Source: Neolewinella agarilytica (lineage in GTDB: Bacteria; Bacteroidota; Bacteroidia; Chitinophagales; Saprospiraceae). Taken from it: a DNA stretch of 64,000 nt. Made by a program: the position numbers and the translations under genes. How positions within the stretch are numbered: the first letter of the stretch is position 1; the number at the start of each line of letters is the position of its first letter. The stretch covers positions 124,001-188,000 of the forward strand of contig NZ_FOFB01000008.1 in NCBI RefSeq assembly GCF_900110645.1, written 5' to 3'. Positions 1 to 8,161 of this stretch are shown here, in pieces. The notes below the pieces were generated by a model. The model was not told the origin of the DNA and did not search any database. It saw nothing but the letters and a program-made list of their open reading frames with translations.

Positions 1-82
1 TAATATCCAGCGTTGACTGCGGAATAGTGTGCAGCGCGTTGTCGCCAAGAGGAGTGGGAATGAGATAAAGTATACCTGCCAT
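1..82 (-). CDS. rsmI: 16S rRNA 2'-O-ribose methyltransferase RsmI-like, N-terminus only
   Basis: Only the first 27 codons lie in the window; the gene continues leftward past base 1. The start codon is the ATG complement at 80-82. The peptide opens with MAGILYLIPTPLGDNALHTI, and the LYLIPTPLG signature is typical of the N-terminus of tetrapyrrole-methylase-fold enzymes of the RsmI family. These 2'-O-methylate C1402 of 16S rRNA using S-adenosylmethionine. It is divergent from the SDR gene. The family call rests on this short N-terminal motif alone, so a sister SAM methyltransferase of the same fold remains possible. Confidence 0.7.
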   Translation of the reverse strand, partial: MAGILYLIPTPLGDNALHTIPQSTLDI

Positions 83-149
83 AGAGAATGGGAGAATGTA
101 AAATGGGTGACTAGGAGAATGCGGAAATAGGGGCAAAGGTAAAGAAGTA

Positions 150-170
150 GGGCGCGGACGCAGGTGCCGG
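150..170 (+). repeat. dispersed repeat copy, intergenic
   Basis: Contains GGCGCGGACGCAGGTGC, the core of a short repeat found about 18 times in the window. It lies between the divergent RsmI-like and SDR genes, upstream of the putative SDR promoter. Confidence 0.75.
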
Positions 171-201
171 AGAAGGTTTTTAGAGCAACGCATAAATGAG
201 T

Positions 202-215
202 AGCGAATTTTCGCT
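202..215. promoter_or_regulatory. putative operator AGCGAATTTTCGCT upstream of the SDR gene
   Basis: The 14-mer is a perfect inverted repeat with 6-bp arms around TT. The identical 14-mer lies before fadN (6848-6861), and a 13/14 version lies before the XRE fatty-acyl-type regulator gene (14865-14878). A weak -7-like stretch ends in GACTTTG at about 225-231, just downstream. That would place transcription initiation after 196 and favours the SDR start at 286. Binding by the regulator is inferred, not shown. Confidence 0.55.
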
Positions 216-285
216 AAATTTTTCCGACTTTGCGATGCGGGATAATTCTTCCATTCTCTCATTCCTGTATTCACTCATTCAATCC

Positions 286-1059
286 ATGCCCAACATCAAA
301 GACAAATTCGACCTCAGCGGTCGCGTAGCCATCATCAGCGGAGCTTCCAAAGGTATCGGTAAGGCCATTGCCCGCGGGCTGGCCGAATGCGGTGCCAGCG
401 TCGTCGTCAGCAGCCGCAAACAAGACGCCGTGGATGCCGTTGCGGCGGAGTTCACCGCCGACGGACTTACCGCCACCGGCATCGCCTGTCACGTAGGCGA
501 CGAGGCGCAGCTACAAAACCTGGTCGAGCAGACCATCGCCACCTACGGCGGCATCGATATTCTGATCAACAACGCCGCGACGAACCCGGTCTTTGGTCCG
601 CTCGACCAGATGACCGGCGAAGTCTTCGACAAGGTGATGAACGTCAACGTTCGCGCCTGCATGTTGCTGGCTAACCTATGCAAACCCAGCATGGAAAAAC
701 GGGGCAAAGGCTCCGTGATCAACATTGCCTCCGTGGAAGGCCTCAAGCCTTCGCCGATGATGAGTATCTACTCCGTCAGCAAAGCCGCCCTGGTCATGCT
801 CACCCAGAGCCAGGCGCGGGAGTGGGGAAGTGACAATATCAGAGCCAACGCCATTTGCCCGGGGCTGATCCAAACCAAGTTCAGCGCCGCGCTCTGGCAG
901 AATGAGCAAATTCTCGACCACTTCGTCAGTCAACTTCCCCTGCAGCGTATGGCACAGCCGGAGGAGATGGTTGGCCTGGCGCTCTACCTGGCCAGCGACC
1001 TGGGGAGCTACTCAACGGGTGGTGTCTTTACGGCGGATGGGGGGCATTTGATCGGGTAA
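286..1059 (+). CDS. SDR-family oxidoreductase (DHRS4-like)
   Basis: This is a classical short-chain dehydrogenase/reductase of 257 aa, a normal family length. The cofactor loop SGASKGIG is at residues 18-25, NNAA (for NNAG) near 95-98, a catalytic Ser near 149, and the YSVSK catalytic Tyr/Lys at about 162/166. The segment after NNAA (TNPVFGPLD) resembles the DHRS4-like carbonyl reductase branch, which often sits among acyl-CoA genes. The frame is open back to 196, but the start at 286 fits the SDR N-terminus and lies after the palindrome at 202-215. It should catalyse NAD(P)-dependent oxidation or reduction of a hydroxy/keto substrate. The palindrome suggests co-regulation with fadN-fadA. The exact substrate cannot be read from the sequence. 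Confidence 0.85.
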   Translation: MPNIKDKFDLSGRVAIISGASKGIGKAIARGLAECGASVVVSSRKQDAVDAVAAEFTADGLTATGIACHVGDEAQLQNLVEQTIATYGGIDILINNAATNPVFGPLDQMTGEVFDKVMNVNVRACMLLANLCKPSMEKRGKGSVINIASVEGLKPSPMMSIYSVSKAALVMLTQSQAREWGSDNIRANAICPGLIQTKFSAALWQNEQILDHFVSQLPLQRMAQPEEMVGLALYLASDLGSYSTGGVFTADGGHLIG

Positions 1060-1075
1060 TGAGTGTCCGAACCCC

Positions 1076-1344
1076 GACCACGGAGTGGTCCAACATCCTT
1101 AGCCCCGGGTGCAGTCGCAAAGCGACGAAATCCGTGACAAGGATGCTCCTCCTCCTTGACCACGGAGTGGTCTAACATCCTTAGCCCCGGATGTAGTCGC
1201 AAAGCGATGAAATCCGGGGTAAGGATGCAAATGTGTTTGCGCGGCGCTTAGCGCCGCCATCCCAAGACATACTCTCCTTGCGTGGGGTAAAGTCCACTTC
1301 GTGTCCTTCACCCCACGCTAAGGATATTAGACCACTCCGTGGTC
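1076..1344. repeat. REP-like palindromic array (two direct units, one inverted) filling the SDR-GMC intergenic gap
   Basis: GACCAC-GGA-GTGGTC palindromes occur at 1076-1090 and 1158-1172, and in inverted form (GACCACTCCGTGGTC) at 1330-1344. The first two head units of about 82 bp that continue with TAACATCCTTAG or CAACATCCTTAG and a hairpin around GTCGCAAAGCGAC. The second unit folds further through CCCCGGAT and ATCCGGGG. The third unit is inverted, with stem GCGTGGGG/CCCCACGC. A palindromic head plus a second hairpin in alternating orientation is the layout of REP/BIME elements mobilised by RAYT transposases; no RAYT gene is present in the window. The remaining gap (1060-1374) shows no gene. 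Confidence 0.75.
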
Positions 1345-1374
1345 GTCAGTTGATTAGCCCAACAACAAAAATTA

Positions 1375-3003
1375 ATGACTTCTCAGCCTCCCCACTACCT
1401 CATCATCGGCGCCGGCTCCGCCGGCTGTCTGCTGGCCAACCGCCTCTCGGCGAACCCCGCCCATCAGGTATTGCTGATCGAGGCCGGAGGGCCGGTACGT
1501 AACCCCAACATCATTATCCCGGCCGGCTATCCGAAGCTGCACCGGACGTCAGTGGACTGGGGTTACTGGTCGGAACCACAGGAGCAACTCCTGAATCGAA
1601 AAATTTATCTGCCCCGTGGCAAAGTACTGGGCGGCAGCAGCTCCACTAACGCTATGGCCTACGTGCGCGGTAACCGCGCTGACTACGACGACTGGGCCGC
1701 CCTCGGCAACGCCGGCTGGGGCTATGAAGACGTACTTCCCTACTTCTGCCGCCACGAACACAACGTTGATATCGACAATGACTATCACGGCAGGGAAGGA
1801 GAGCTCAACGTCGAATTTCCTAGCCGTTACCGCTCGCCCTTCGCGGCGGCTTTCGTAGACGCTTGCACGGAGACGGGCTTCGAGCGGAACAACGATTACA
1901 ACGGTGCGCAGCAGGCAGGCGCCGGCCTCTTTCAGTTTACGATCAAAGACGGCAAACGCCACTCCGCCTACAGCGCCTTCCTGAAGCCGGTAATGGGTCG
2001 GAAAAACCTGACGGTACTAACGAATACGCAGGTGAGCAAAATACTGATCGACGGCGACCGCGCCGTCGGTGTGCTGGCCGGGAAGCCGGGCAAAAGCCCG
2101 CAGGAGTTTCGGGCCAGCCGGGAGGTGATTCTCTCCGCCGGGTCCTTTGCCTCCCCGCAGTTGCTGATGCTCTCCGGCATTGGCGACCGGGCGGAGCTGG
2201 GGCTGCACGGCATTGAGTGCAAGCGGGATCTTCCGGGAGTAGGTAAAAACCTGCAGGATCACCTGTTTGTGCCCATCGGAGCGCTGTCTCACCAGCAGGA
2301 AGGGCAAAACCATTACGTTCGGCCGGTAGCTATGGCGCGGGCAGCGCTGGATTATTTGCTACTGGGGAAAGGGGTCTTCAATAGCTCACCGCTGGAGGCG
2401 GTGGCCTTTGGCTCCACCTCCCTGAGCCCTGACCGAGTCGACTACCAGTTCCACTTTTCCTCCTTCCACGTAGGGGAGGGCTACGACTCGGATTTCCACA
2501 ACTATAAAACCTTTCCGACGGATGGCGACGGGTTCAGTATTCTTCCCTCACTACTCCGCCCTAAAAGCCGGGGCACCTTGCACCTGTCCCGCAGTACTGC
2601 GGGAGCGCACATCATGACCCCTCCCGTCATCCAACCCAACTTCTGCGCCCACGAAGACGATCGCCAGGTCCTGCTCGAAGCCACCAAAAAGGCCCTGGAA
2701 GTAATGGAAGCTTCCGCCTTCAGCCCTTACCTCAAACGCCGATTCTCCCCGCCCAACGTTAGTTCCGACGGTGCCATCTGGGACCACATCCAACGACAGG
2801 TAGAAACAATCTATCACCCCGTCGGCACTTGCAAAATGGGCCACGACGAGATGGCCGTAGTGGACGATCGGCTGCGAGTCCATGGCGTGGAAGGTCTGCG
2901 CGTGATCGACGCCAGCATCATGCCCACTATCGTAAGCGGCAACACAAATGCGCCGGTGTACATGATTGCGGAGCGGGGGGCGGAGCTAGTCACAAGCACC
3001 TAA
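1375..3003 (+). CDS. GMC-family FAD oxidoreductase (choline/alcohol dehydrogenase-like)
   Basis: The 542-aa protein opens with the Rossmann FAD motif GAGSAG at residues 12-17, followed by an E-A-G ribose-binding end. GMC signature 1 ([14 protein letters not shown]) and signature 2 ([15 protein letters not shown]) are both present. The C-terminal block [10 protein letters not shown] carries the active-site His at about 481, and the closing SGNTNAP segment carries the paired Asn at about 523-525. The family oxidises primary alcohols, choline or polyethylene-glycol-like substrates using FAD. The start ATG follows the REP array directly. The gene is transcribed alone and meets fadA convergently. 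The substrate is not resolvable; betA is the nearest well-known relative, but no betaine genes are nearby. Confidence 0.88.
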   Translation: MTSQPPHYLIIGAGSAGCLLANRLSANPAHQVLLIEAGGPVRNPNIIIPAGYPKLHRTSVDWGYWSEPQEQLLNRKIYLPRGKVLGGSSSTNAMAYVRGNRADYDDWAALGNAGWGYEDVLPYFCRHEHNVDIDNDYHGREGELNVEFPSRYRSPFAAAFVDACTETGFERNNDYNGAQQAGAGLFQFTIKDGKRHSAYSAFLKPVMGRKNLTVLTNTQVSKILIDGDRAVGVLAGKPGKSPQEFRASREVILSAGSFASPQLLMLSGIGDRAELGLHGIECKRDLPGVGKNLQDHLFVPIGALSHQQEGQNHYVRPVAMARAALDYLLLGKGVFNSSPLEAVAFGSTSLSPDRVDYQFHFSSFHVGEGYDSDFHNYKTFPTDGDGFSILPSLLRPKSRGTLHLSRSTAGAHIMTPPVIQPNFCAHEDDRQVLLEATKKALEVMEASAFSPYLKRRFSPPNVSSDGAIWDHIQRQVETIYHPVGTCKMGHDEMAVVDDRLRVHGVEGLRVIDASIMPTIVSGNTNAPVYMIAERGAELVTST

Positions 3004-3025
3004 CCTGACCGCACAAAACGAGAAA

Positions 3026-3052
3026 AGCCCCGAAGCAAAATGCTCCGGGGCT
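3026..3052. terminator. hairpin between the convergent GMC and fadA genes
   Basis: Arms AGCCCCGAAGCA and TGCTCCGGGGCT pair over 12 positions with one mismatch around an AAA loop. The location between two convergent stop codons suits a shared terminator. The flanking T tracts are weak. Confidence 0.6.
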
Positions 3053-3101
3053 CTCCCAGTATAATACAGTTGTTTTGGCGTAAGTATACCAGACAAAGCG
3101 T

Positions 3102-4274
3102 CTAACTCAACCGCTCAAACACCCCCGCAATGCCCTGTCCACCACCTACACAGGCGGTAACCATGCCATAGCGTTGATTCCGGCGGCGCATCTCGTCGAG
3201 CAGCTGAATGGTCAGTTTTGCTCCCGTACACCCCAGTGGGTGGCCCAGCGCGATGGCACCACCATTAGGGTTCACCGTTTCGGGGTCCAGACCGAGAGTT
3301 TTAATGACCGCCAGCGCCTGAGTGGCAAAAGCTTCGTTGAGTTCGGTTTGCTCAATGTCACCAATCTTGAGCCCGGCACGCTCCAGGGCTTTAGGCACCG
3401 CAACGCAAGGACCAATTCCCATGTACAGCGGATCGACCCCGCCTACGGAACAGGAGGCGAGGCGGGCAATGGGTTCCAGGCCGAGTTTCTTTACCATTCG
3501 TTCGCTCATTACCAAGGTGAAAGCGGCACCGTCGGACGTCTGGCTGGAATTGCCGGCAGTAACCACACCTCCCTGCTCGAACACGGCGCGCAGGCGGGCA
3601 AGCCCTTCCATGCTGGTACTACGGCGAACTCCTTCGTCCATCTTAACGATGTGACTCGACTTCACCATTTTACCATCCTTAACGAAAACGTCTTCTACTT
3701 CTACGGGAACGATCTGCCCGTCGAAATGCCCGGCATCAATACCAGCAGCCGCTTTTTCATGACTGCGCACGGAGAAAGCATCAGCCTGTTCCCGTGTCAC
3801 CTCATATTTTTTGGCAACGGCTTCGGCCGTCTTTCCCATACTAACGTGGTAGTTGATGTTGTCCATCGCTGCTTTGTAGCTCGGGCTGAGCTTGTAGCCC
3901 GTCATCGGGATCATGCTCATGCTTTCGGCTCCGCCGGCGAGGTAAATATCGCCGAAGCCCGCCTTGATCTTACCCACTGCCATGGCAATGGACTCCAGCC
4001 CGGAGGCACAGTAACGGTTGATGGTGATACCGGGCACTTCCTTGCCGAGCGCACGCGCGGCGATCAGGCGACCAACCTGCAGGCCCTGCTCCCCTTCCGG
4101 GTTGGCACAGCCAACGATAACGTCGTCGACCAACTTAGGGTCCAGCTCCGGAACGGTGCTCATGAGGTGCTTGATGACGTCTACGGCGAGGTCGTCAGAG
4201 CGGTAATTTTTGAATCCTCCTTTTTTGGCGCGGCCAACGGCGGAGCGAAATCCTTTTACAATATAAGCTTCCAT
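3102..4274 (-). CDS. fadA: acetyl-CoA acyltransferase (3-ketoacyl-CoA thiolase)
   Basis: The 390-aa thiolase carries out the last step of fatty-acid beta-oxidation, cleaving 3-ketoacyl-CoA with CoA. The acyl-accepting Cys is at residue 89 (NRYCASGLES), the conserved His at 345 (GGAIALGHPLG) and the second catalytic Cys at 375 (ACVGGGQG). The NEAFA motif lies between them. Length and motif order are those of degradative thiolases. It lies 124 bp downstream of fadN on the same strand, so the two probably form a fadN-fadA operon. That gap holds a dispersed-repeat copy. No acyl-CoA dehydrogenase gene is in the window, so the pathway is incomplete locally. Confidence 0.93.
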   Translation of the reverse strand: MEAYIVKGFRSAVGRAKKGGFKNYRSDDLAVDVIKHLMSTVPELDPKLVDDVIVGCANPEGEQGLQVGRLIAARALGKEVPGITINRYCASGLESIAMAVGKIKAGFGDIYLAGGAESMSMIPMTGYKLSPSYKAAMDNINYHVSMGKTAEAVAKKYEVTREQADAFSVRSHEKAAAGIDAGHFDGQIVPVEVEDVFVKDGKMVKSSHIVKMDEGVRRSTSMEGLARLRAVFEQGGVVTAGNSSQTSDGAAFTLVMSERMVKKLGLEPIARLASCSVGGVDPLYMGIGPCVAVPKALERAGLKIGDIEQTELNEAFATQALAVIKTLGLDPETVNPNGGAIALGHPLGCTGAKLTIQLLDEMRRRNQRYGMVTACVGGGQGIAGVFERLS

Positions 4275-4320
4275 AATTGAATGCTTGATTTTTTGAATGA
4301 TAGAATGAGTGAATGATTTA

Positions 4321-4340
4321 GCGCGAACGCCGGTGCAAGG
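4321..4340 (+). repeat. dispersed repeat copy between fadN and fadA
   Basis: GCGCGAACGCCGGTGCAAGG matches the repeat with few mismatches and is followed by GGCTTAACGAGCAA. A related tail (TTTTAACGAGCA) follows the copy at 34088, so some copies share a longer 3' extension. Confidence 0.65.
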
Positions 4341-4398
4341 GAAGGCTTAACGAGCAATACTGTTGCAGCATTCGCCCATTCCTCCCTTCACTCATTCA

Positions 4399-6798
4399 CT
4401 AATTGCGCAGCGGCTTGTTGTTCTGCAGCGTGTACTGAATCCGTTCCAGTGTCTTCTGGTTACCCAGCAGGCTCAGGAAGGCTTCCCGTTCCAGGTCGAG
4501 CAGGTACTGCTCGCTCACCTGTTGCGTCTGCGTCAGCTCACCACCACAGAGGATGTTGGCTACGTGGCCGGCAACGACACCGTCGTACTCGGAGATGTAC
4601 TTACCGAGTTTGAATTCATTGATGGCGGTGTAAAGCGCCGCCAGACCAGCACGGCCTAAGACCGTGATGTCTTCCCGGATGCTCGGTGCCACGTATTCTC
4701 TGGAGAGTTCCAGCACCTTACGCTTGGCTTCGCCAATATTGCGTTGCAGGTTGGTTTCCACGAAGTCTTTTCCTTCAATCAGGTAGCCATAGTCAAAGGC
4801 TTCGCTGGCCGAGGTAGACACCTTCGCCGTAGCAATCGTCTGGAAAGCATCAATCAGCGTAGGCATCATCACATCCCCTTCGAAGAACTTATCGGAGGCA
4901 CGCAGTGCCATCTCTTTTGTTCCACCGCCACCGGGGATGAGCCCGACACCAACTTCTACCAAACCGATATAGCTCTCGGCGGCATAAACACCTGCATCGG
5001 CGTGCATACTGATTTCACAGCCGCCACCGAATACGTAGCCCTGCGTGGCTACCACTACGGGTACCTTACAGGTCTTAATCTTCATGTTTAGCTGCTGGAA
5101 GCCGTGAATCAGCCCGTCGAGCTGATCAAATTCCTGCTGCATGGCAAGCATACCGACGTTCATCAGGTTAGCGCCAACGGTGAAGTTCTTGGCATTATTG
5201 CCAATCACGATACCCTTCCAGCCTTCCGCTTCTGCTTTGTCAATCGCCTCACTGATCGCCTCACCGATAGCATCATCAATGCTGTTGGACTTCGAGGTGA
5301 ACTCTACACACATTACCCCGTCGCCGAGGTCATGCACCGTGGCGGAGTCATTCTTAATGATCGGCGCGTTTTCGCGCAGGGTATCCAGAATGATGTAGTT
5401 CTCCAGGCTGGGAACCGGCTTATAGCTCTTCGTTGCCTGGTCGTAGTACATCCGCTTACCCCCCTCAACTTTGTAGAAGGAGTCATGTCCGGCTTTTTGC
5501 ATTTCAAGTACCCAGTCGGCTACTTTGCCGTCCGTTTCTTCGATCATCTTGATGCCTTCGGCCAGTCCGATCTGATCCCAGGTCTCAAATGGTCCGTACT
5601 CCCAGAAGTAGCCGGTGCGCATGGCATCGTCAATGCTGTACAGGTCGTCAGCAATTTCGGGTACCCGGTTAGCGGAGTAAGCGATCAGGCCGGCGAAGTA
5701 TTCGCGGAGAAACTTATTCTCCTTGTCATCACCTCCGACAATAGACTGCATTCTGCGGCCCATGTCTTCAATCATCTTGGCTTTCCCAATGGCGGGCCGT
5801 GGGCGGGTGGCCGGAGCGTACTCCAGTGTTTTCAGGTTGAGGGCATGGATGATGCTCTTGCCCTTGTCATCCCGTTCGCCGGTTTTCTTGTAAAAACCCT
5901 GGCCGGACTTATTACCGAACCACTTATTATCCAGCAGGTGAGCCATGAATTTAGGCTGTTCTTTACCCTTTACCAGCTCGATGTATTCGTCATCAGAGAC
6001 GTTGCTCATCACAAAGCCAGACACCTTGGCACTGGTGTCAATACCCACCAAATCCTGCAGGCGGTAAGTCGCTGTGTTGGGGCGGCCTATAAGGCTGCCG
6101 GTGATGGCGTCGACCTCTTCGATGGTCATATCGTACTTCACCGTCAGGTCCATCATCTGAACACCAGACATAACACCGATTCGGTTACCGATGAAGCCGG
6201 GGGTGTCCTTACACAGTACCGTTTGCTTACCGAGGTAAACATCACCGTAGTGCATAAAGAAGTCTACTACATCCTGCTTCGTGTCTCCGTGGGGAATTAC
6301 CTCGAAAAGGCGGAGGTAACGAGGCGGGTTGAAAAAGTGAGTGCCGCAGAAGTGAGCCCGGAAGTCTTCACTGCGGCCTTCGGCCAGCAGATTGATCGGA
6401 ATACTGGAAGTGTTGGAGGTCACCAGAGAACCGGCTTTGCGGTACTTGTCAACCTTTTCGAAAATCTGCTTCTTGATGTCCAGGCGCTCAATTACCACCT
6501 CAATGATCCAATCACAGTCAGCGATTTTTTCAAAATCGTCTTCAAAGTTACCGGTCGTGATATGGCTGGCCATATCTTTCCTGAAAAGAGGAGCAGGCTT
6601 GGATTTAATGGCAGCAGCCAGGGCACTAACGGCCTGGCTGTTTCTTTTGACGGGGTCTTTTTTTTCCTCGTCGGTAAGATTAAAAGGAACGATATCGAGC
6701 AGGAGCACGTCCAGACCAATATTTGCGAAATGGCAGGCGATGCCTGAACCCATCACACCGGAGCCGAGAACGGCCACTTTCTTAAGGCGATATTGCAT
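4399..6798 (-). CDS. fadN: 3-hydroxyacyl-CoA dehydrogenase / enoyl-CoA hydratase fusion (FadN type)
   Basis: This is a 799-aa bifunctional beta-oxidation enzyme. The N-terminal NAD-binding Rossmann motif is GSGVMGSG at residues 12-19. The HFFNPP segment and two helical dehydrogenase domains follow. A C-terminal crotonase-fold domain has the oxyanion-loop sequence YVFGGGCEISMHAD and the hydratase segment VGVGLIPGGGG. The order dehydrogenase then hydratase is that of Bacillus FadN, opposite to E. coli FadB. It hydrates 2-enoyl-CoA and oxidises the 3-hydroxy product. It is the first gene of a probable operon with fadA. The palindrome at 6848-6861 lies about 50 bp upstream of its start and may control it. 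Confidence 0.92.
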   Translation of the reverse strand: MQYRLKKVAVLGSGVMGSGIACHFANIGLDVLLLDIVPFNLTDEEKKDPVKRNSQAVSALAAAIKSKPAPLFRKDMASHITTGNFEDDFEKIADCDWIIEVVIERLDIKKQIFEKVDKYRKAGSLVTSNTSSIPINLLAEGRSEDFRAHFCGTHFFNPPRYLRLFEVIPHGDTKQDVVDFFMHYGDVYLGKQTVLCKDTPGFIGNRIGVMSGVQMMDLTVKYDMTIEEVDAITGSLIGRPNTATYRLQDLVGIDTSAKVSGFVMSNVSDDEYIELVKGKEQPKFMAHLLDNKWFGNKSGQGFYKKTGERDDKGKSIIHALNLKTLEYAPATRPRPAIGKAKMIEDMGRRMQSIVGGDDKENKFLREYFAGLIAYSANRVPEIADDLYSIDDAMRTGYFWEYGPFETWDQIGLAEGIKMIEETDGKVADWVLEMQKAGHDSFYKVEGGKRMYYDQATKSYKPVPSLENYIILDTLRENAPIIKNDSATVHDLGDGVMCVEFTSKSNSIDDAIGEAISEAIDKAEAEGWKGIVIGNNAKNFTVGANLMNVGMLAMQQEFDQLDGLIHGFQQLNMKIKTCKVPVVVATQGYVFGGGCEISMHADAGVYAAESYIGLVEVGVGLIPGGGGTKEMALRASDKFFEGDVMMPTLIDAFQTIATAKVSTSASEAFDYGYLIEGKDFVETNLQRNIGEAKRKVLELSREYVAPSIREDITVLGRAGLAALYTAINEFKLGKYISEYDGVVAGHVANILCGGELTQTQQVSEQYLLDLEREAFLSLLGNQKTLERIQYTLQNNKPLRN

Positions 6799-6847
6799 GA
6801 ATTATTAAGTTGTATTTGCTAGTAACGCCCTAAGGCGAACAAAAGTT

Positions 6848-6861
6848 AGCGAATTTTCGCT
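6848..6861. promoter_or_regulatory. putative operator AGCGAATTTTCGCT upstream of fadN
   Basis: This is identical to the palindrome at 202-215. It lies 50-63 bp before the fadN start codon. A -7-like TATCTTCG (minus strand, 6871-6864) lies on one side and TAACTTTTG on the other, so a bound protein would overlap the probable promoter. Confidence 0.6.
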
Positions 6862-6917
6862 GGCGAAGATAGTCCTTCAGCGCTGGAGTTGCAATTCGCG
6901 GTGGAAGTTAAGCTTTT

Positions 6918-6940
6918 GGGCGCAGAACGCAGGTGCAATG
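6918..6940 (+). repeat. dispersed repeat copy, intergenic
   Basis: GGCGCAGAACGCAGGTGCAA lies between the divergent fadN and small-lipoprotein genes. Confidence 0.65.
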
Positions 6941-7024
6941 AAATGATGTAATCAGCAAGGTAAAACGCCCTACTCTTTGAGTCACAACTCTGGCCAGGGC
7001 AACCGTTACTATCCTGCCCCGTAC

Positions 7025-7032
7025 TATCTTTG
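7025..7032 (+). promoter_or_regulatory. -7 box TATCTTTG abutting a start codon
   Basis: This is a perfect match to the Bacteroidota -7 consensus TAnnTTTG, ending 5 bases before the ATG at 7038. A transcript from it would have almost no 5' leader. No convincing -33 TTTG is found at the usual spacing. Confidence 0.55.
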
Positions 7033-7037
7033 CTCCC

Positions 7038-7313
7038 ATGCGCCCCTTTTCGCTCCTGCTCTTTCTCCTATGTCTCTCCTGTTCCGTAGAGCAGGAAGAA
7101 GTCAACCTCCGCCTGACCATGGCCGAACGAGACATCGTTGACGCCAGGGTAACCGTCTACATGGACAGTATCCGACGCGTACTCGACACCCTTTGCACCA
7201 ACACTTACGAGGACCGGGTCGCCATTGCAACGGACAGCATCGTCCAGCGACGCCTGGAAGAAGAAGCCCGCCTCCGGGCCCGTATCCCCGAAAACCTGCG
7301 CAATGATCGCTAA
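7038..7313 (+). CDS. small lipoprotein, unknown function
   Basis: A 91-aa protein with a hydrophobic leader and lipobox (LLCLSCSVEQ, Cys near residue 15), so it is probably a lipoprotein. The mature part is highly charged and helical (many E, R, D) with no recognised domain. Its last 11 bases overlap the start of the next lipoprotein gene, indicating translational coupling. It is preceded by a -7 box almost touching the ATG. The gene pair looks like a membrane-associated two-protein unit of unknown role. Confidence 0.65.
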   Translation: MRPFSLLLFLLCLSCSVEQEEVNLRLTMAERDIVDARVTVYMDSIRRVLDTLCTNTYEDRVAIATDSIVQRRLEEEARLRARIPENLRNDR

Positions 7314-7734
7314 GCTCCCTTCACCAGTTTTAATATGGCTCCTGGCGCTACTGGCTCTCTCCGGCTGCGAGCCAGATGTGACAGACTCGAGCATGGTTAT
7401 GGAAGAACGCTTTCAGGATCGAACCCAAGCGCTCACCGCTAAGATCATGAACGACTGCCACAAAGACGTTCTGGAAGCGGCCACCCTCCGCGCAGATTCT
7501 CTGCTCATCAACCGGGCCCGCCGGATGCAACGGATCGAAGGGCGGCCACCCCGCCCAAACCGGCCCGGCGCCCCTCCACCCAAAGCACTCTCGGCCCCCC
7601 TGCCACTACGGCCGCTGTTCCCCTTCGAAATCAGGTATGACACCCTGCTGCAACAGCAACTCCTACGGGATAGCCTGCGGTCGGATAGTATTTCCAGAGG
7701 CCTGCCAGACGTAAACTCTTTCTCGCCGGAGTAA
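7303..7734 (+). CDS. small lipoprotein, unknown function, overlapping the previous gene
   Basis: The chosen ATG at 7303 gives 143 aa beginning with a signal peptide and lipobox LALLALSGCEPD. A longer frame back to 7225 would add residues that mask the signal. The mature part has a charged helical stretch, then a Pro-rich linker (RPPRPNRPGAPPPK) and a second helical end. The ATG lies inside the last codons of the upstream lipoprotein gene. No domain is recognised. A periplasmic partner of the upstream protein is a reasonable guess. Confidence 0.65.
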   Translation: MIAKLPSPVLIWLLALLALSGCEPDVTDSSMVMEERFQDRTQALTAKIMNDCHKDVLEAATLRADSLLINRARRMQRIEGRPPRPNRPGAPPPKALSAPLPLRPLFPFEIRYDTLLQQQLLRDSLRSDSISRGLPDVNSFSPE

Positions 7735-7736
7735 TC

Positions 7737-8135
7737 AAAAGCTGCGCAGCTGCCCCTCCCTCTCTTCCGCCTCCTCTCTCCTCATCTGCGGGAAACAAAC
7801 CAGTCGCGCAGCGACAAAAAATCTGTGCATTAATCGGTGTGAATCCGTGATAATCTGTGGTTAACCCCATTTCCGAACAGCGTCCCTCTGTGCACCTCCG
7901 TGAATCACCTCTCCGCACCTCTGTGGTTAAACCTAAAGCTGCGCAGCTGCCCCTCCCTCTCTTCCGCCTCCTCTCTCCTCTTCTGCAGGAAACAAACCAG
8001 TCGCGCAGCGACAAAAAATCTGTGTATTAATCGGTGTGAATCCGTGATAATCTGTGGTTAACCCCCATTGCCGCGCAGCGCACCTCCGCGCATCACCTCT
8101 CTGCATCTTGTGGTTAAACCTAAAGCTGCGAAGCA
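7737..8135. repeat. tandem repeat of about 190-197 bp (two copies plus a partial third)
   Basis: Each copy begins AAAGCTGCGCAGCTGCCCCT and runs through a pyrimidine-rich stretch, then CAGTCGCGCAGCGACAAA, then phrases built from AATCTGTG, AATCCGTG and CTGTGGTTAA. GCTGCG starts at 7741, 7938 and 8125, giving periods of 197 and 187. The third copy is cut short after GCTGCGAAGCAGCC. The array fills the gap between the lipoprotein pair and the convergent M23 gene. No coding signal is convincing in it. Confidence 0.85.
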
Positions 8136-8161
8136 GCCACTCGAAAACCCTCCCTCAAATC

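Noticed and set aside
3174-4280. A 368-codon open frame antisense to fadA
   Set aside because: The thiolase on the other strand has all catalytic residues; the antisense frame is a by-product of GC-rich codon use and shows no domain.
5104-6747. A 547-codon open frame antisense to fadN
   Set aside because: FadN is a complete, recognisable enzyme; the antisense frame has no recognisable motif and lies wholly inside it.
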